NCBI GenBank assembly: GCA_030671565.1 | Contig: DAOVIC010000108.1 | Span: forward strand, 1-6,070 | Origin: Anaerohalosphaeraceae bacterium | GTDB lineage: Bacteria; Planctomycetota; Phycisphaerae; Sedimentisphaerales; Anaerohalosphaeraceae | Direction of reading: 5' to 3' | Length of the DNA stretch: 6,070 bases | The notes under the pieces: model-generated | Told to the model about the DNA's origin: nothing | Databases searched by the model: none | Seen by the model: the letters and a program-made list of their open reading frames with translations, nothing else | In this document: positions 3,575 through 6,070 of the stretch, piece by piece | Layout of the letters: every line of letters begins with the position of its first letter | Position numbering within the stretch: position 1 is the stretch's first letter | Translations under genes and position numbers: made by a program

Positions 3575-6070
3575 TTATTCATCGTCGGGTTCCTGAAGGT
3601 CGCATCGGAAACATCTTTTTGCTTCTTTGACTGCGACATCTTCCGTAAAGCCGGGCTCGACTTCTTTGAAATTTAATTTTCTTTCCTCTGCAGGAAGAAC
3701 CGGTATTTCCGGAACTGCCTGATTTTCGACCTCTTCTTCGGTAAGTTCAACGGGTTCGACCCTCATCGCCGGTTTTGTGACGCTGTATTCTCTTTCGAGA
3801 GGTTTGCCCTGGACGTATTTGTCAATCATTATTGCAGCGATTTTGCCGTGGGAGATTGCGGTGGTTATGGAGTCCGGACCCGTTACTACGTCGCCGCCTG
3901 CAAAGATGCCGTTTGTGCCGGTGTAGAAGGTTTCCGGGTCCGCATCGATGGTGTTCCACCTTGTGAACTTAAGCTCGGATCCCTTCAATACGGCGGCGAT
4001 ATCCGGTTCCTGGCTTATGGCAGTAACGAGAGTGTCGACGTCCATTACGTATTCCGACCCTTCGATGGGGACGGGACGGGGACGTCCGCTCTTGTCGACG
4101 TCGCCTGGCTGCATCTTCTGGAACTGGACGCCGGTTAATTTGCCATTTTTTGATATAGCTTTTACTGGCGCAACGAGAAACTCGAACTTTACGCCTTCGA
4201 CCATCGCCTCTTCTACCTCTTCGGGTATGGCAGGCATCTGATTTTTTGTTCTTCTGTAACAGATGGTGACGTCTTTGCCGAGGCGTCTTGAAGTTCTTGC
4301 CGCATCTATCGCGGCGTTTCCGCCGCCTATTACGACAACCTTTTCGCCGATGGTGATTTCCTGATCGAGGTTTATCTTTCTTAGGAAATCAACGCCATCT
4401 ATTACACCGTCGACCTCTTCGCCGGGGATGCTTAGTTTCAGCCCGGAATGTGCGCCGGTCGTTATGAATATCGCATCGAAGTCGCTTTTTAAAGTTTCGA
4501 ATGCAACGTCTTTGCCTACCTTTGTGTTTGTTTTTATTTCGACGCCGGCTTGCTTTATTGTATCAATTTCGTATTGCAGGACATCTCGGGGGAGTCTGTA
4601 TTTGGGTATTCCCACGGCGAGCATTCCGCCTGCGACGGGCAGGGCTTCGAAAATGACCACTTCGTATCCTTCCAGAGCCAGGTAGTAGCCTGCCGAAAGC
4701 CCGGCGGGGCCTGCACCTACTATCGCGACCTTTTTGCCGTTCTTTTGCTTTTTGTCCATATCGACAGAAATGTTCTTTTCCATCTCGTAGTCGGCCAGGA
4801 ATCTTTTTAGTAACCTTATGTTGATCGCGTCGCCTCCACCGGCTGCGGCTTTGCATTTTGATTCGCACGGATGGGTGCAGACCCTTCCGCATATTGCCGG
4901 GAGAGGGTTTTCTTTTCTTACGATCTTGATAGCCTCATCGAACTGTCTGTGAGCGATAAGGCCTACATAGCATGGGACGTCCTGGTCGAGCGGGCAGGCG
5001 TGTTTGCATGACGACGAGATGATCTTTTTGCAGACGCCGGCGGTACATCTCTTGTATTTTATATGCTCGAGATATTCGTGGCGGAAGTATTTAAGAGAGC
5101 TTAGGACGGGGTTTGGCAGCGTTTGGCCGAGACCGCACATCGAGGCTTCTTTTACTGCGTATGAAATCTCTTCGAGAAGGTCGAGGTCGCTTTCTTCGCC
5201 TTCGCCGTTGCAAATTTTTTCCAGTATCTCGTAAAGAGCAGCTGCCCCTTCGCGGCATGAGGAGCATTTCCCGCAGGATTCGTCACCGGTAAATTCGAGG
5301 AAATACTTCGCAAGGTCCACCATGCAGGTGTCTTCGTCCATTATGATCATTCCGCCTGAGCCCATGATGGCGCCGGCTTCTTTCAGGCGTTCGTAGTCGA
5401 CCGGCAGATGGAGGAGAGTTGCCGGTATTACTCCGCCTGACGGGCCGCCTGTCTGGATGCCTTTGAGCTTTTTGTTGTATGGAATCCCTCCGCCGATGTC
5501 GTACACCATTTTGCTTAGGGGGATTCCCATTGGAACTTCGACGAGACCTGCGTTGACAATGTTGCCGGCGAGTGAAAAGACCTTTGTGCCTGCGCTGGTT
5601 TCTGTTCCGATGGCGGAGAACCATCCGGCGCCGTTGTTAATGATCAAAGCGATGTTTGCCCATGTCTCTACGTTGTTAATGTTCGTAGGTGATTTCCAAA
5701 GCCCCGACTCGGCTGGGAAGGGGGGTTTCTGAGTAGGTTCGGGGGTCAGTCCCTCGATAGAGTGGATGAGGGATGTTTCTTCGCCGCAAACGAATGCTCC
5801 TGCACCTTTGAATAATTTGAGATCGAAGCTGAAATCGGTGCCGAAGATATTTTCTCCAAGCAGCCCGTATTCCCTTGCCTGATTTACAGCTTTGTCGATC
5901 TTTTCGATCGCAAGGGGGTATTCGGTTCGGACGTAAATGTATCCGGTGGTTGCCCCCATTGCGTATGCGCCGATGGTCATTCCTTCGATGACGGAATGGG
6001 GATCGGCTTCGAGTATGCTCCGGTCCATAAATGCGCCGGGGTCGCCTTCGTCAGCATTGCATATTACATA
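3575..6070 (-). CDS. NuoF/HydB-NfnB/GltD fusion flavoprotein, NAD(P)H oxidoreductase (5' end outside window)
   Basis: The frame runs off the right edge with 831 codons visible. Fourteen precede the ATG at 6028 and read NADEGDPGAF, the NuoF FMN-site signature, so that ATG is internal. Counting from it, the NuoF/HydB part covers 1-335: GAGAFVCGEETSL (75-87), the [4Fe-4S] motif SCGKCSSCREG (251-261) plus C298, and KRCTAGVC (326-333). The NfnB/GltD part has a Cys-rich Fer4_20-like segment (C341, C345, then C380, C384, C388, C392), an FAD Rossmann motif VGAGPAG (437-443), an NADP Rossmann motif IGGGNAAIDAAR (567-578) with a following YRR (591-593), and an FAD-closing AGGDVVTGP (710-718). A CxxC (806-809) ends the chain. 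It should hold FMN, FAD and several clusters and bind both NAD(H) and NADP(H), suggesting transhydrogenase-like or electron-bifurcating chemistry with the downstream iron-sulfur subunit. The NuoE-like domain and the start are not visible. Domain calls are firm; the reaction is inferred. Confidence 0.9.
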   Translation of the reverse strand, partial: YVICNADEGDPGAFMDRSILEADPHSVIEGMTIGAYAMGATTGYIYVRTEYPLAIEKIDKAVNQAREYGLLGENIFGTDFSFDLKLFKGAGAFVCGEETSLIHSIEGLTPEPTQKPPFPAESGLWKSPTNINNVETWANIALIINNGAGWFSAIGTETSAGTKVFSLAGNIVNAGLVEVPMGIPLSKMVYDIGGGIPYNKKLKGIQTGGPSGGVIPATLLHLPVDYERLKEAGAIMGSGGMIIMDEDTCMVDLAKYFLEFTGDESCGKCSSCREGAAALYEILEKICNGEGEESDLDLLEEISYAVKEASMCGLGQTLPNPVLSSLKYFRHEYLEHIKYKRCTAGVCKKIISSSCKHACPLDQDVPCYVGLIAHRQFDEAIKIVRKENPLPAICGRVCTHPCESKCKAAAGGGDAINIRLLKRFLADYEMEKNISVDMDKKQKNGKKVAIVGAGPAGLSAGYYLALEGYEVVIFEALPVAGGMLAVGIPKYRLPRDVLQYEIDTIKQAGVEIKTNTKVGKDVAFETLKSDFDAIFITTGAHSGLKLSIPGEEVDGVIDGVDFLRKINLDQEITIGEKVVVIGGGNAAIDAARTSRRLGKDVTICYRRTKNQMPAIPEEVEEAMVEGVKFEFLVAPVKAISKNGKLTGVQFQKMQPGDVDKSGRPRPVPIEGSEYVMDVDTLVTAISQEPDIAAVLKGSELKFTRWNTIDADPETFYTGTNGIFAGGDVVTGPDSITTAISHGKIAAIMIDKYVQGKPLEREYSVTKPAMRVEPVELTEEEVENQAVPEIPVLPAEERKLNFKEVEPGFTEDVAVKEAKRCFRCDLQEPDDE

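Noticed and set aside
3575..6028. Treating the ATG at 6028 as the start of the flavoprotein
   Set aside because: The upstream codons to the window edge remain open and encode the conserved NADEGDPGAF of the NuoF FMN site, so the gene begins outside the window.
3002..6070. [FeFe]-hydrogenase operon (HydABC/HndABCD)
   Set aside because: The subunits resemble those complexes, but no H-cluster domain is present in the window; the Fe-S protein stops right after its second [4Fe-4S] motif.

Overview
The window looks like a piece of chromosome from an anaerobic or facultatively anaerobic bacterium, probably of the Planctomycetota. This assignment is tentative. It rests on the C-terminus of what appears to be a squalene/hopene-type cyclase at the left edge, a multiheme cytochrome with an atypical CX3CH heme site, redox-enzyme subunits rich in iron-sulfur clusters, moderate G+C content, and a tRNA gene without an encoded CCA end. 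No single feature proves the lineage.

Layout. On the + strand at the left are the last 48 codons of a cyclase-like gene (2-148) and a tRNA-Ser(GCT) gene (300-389). From 509 to the right edge every gene is on the - strand, so the right-hand genes are transcribed first. In order of transcription they are: (1) a large flavoprotein, open at the right edge (6070-3575), that joins a NuoF/HydB-type NADH-binding FMN/[4Fe-4S] module to an NfnB/GltD-type FAD/NADP module; (2) a 186-aa protein with one [2Fe-2S] and two [4Fe-4S] motifs (3562-3002), 12 bp downstream; (3) after a 97-bp gap with a good sigma70-type promoter, a stand-alone receiver-domain response regulator (2905-2513); (4) a six-helix membrane histidine kinase with a RegB-like GGxxNPF quinone-site motif (2466-1117); (5) a membrane-anchored tetraheme NapC/NirT/NrfH-family cytochrome c (1054-509). 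The cytochrome gene ends convergently to the tRNA gene. No stretch longer than about 150 bp lacks a gene.

How the genes may work together. The two right-hand genes look like subunits of a soluble, flavin-based NAD(H)/NADP(H)/ferredoxin oxidoreductase, in the wider family that includes HydABC hydrogenases and Nfn/Stn transhydrogenases. No H-cluster or other hydrogenase active site is visible, so a transhydrogenase-like or bifurcating role is inferred, not shown. The three left-hand genes could form a quinone-redox module: a kinase with a putative quinone-binding loop, a single-domain regulator, and a quinol-oxidising cytochrome. The terminal reductase for that cytochrome is not in the window, and neither is a DNA-binding output for the two-component pair. 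Taken as a whole, the window pairs a pyridine-nucleotide/ferredoxin enzyme with a membrane quinone sensor and a quinol dehydrogenase.
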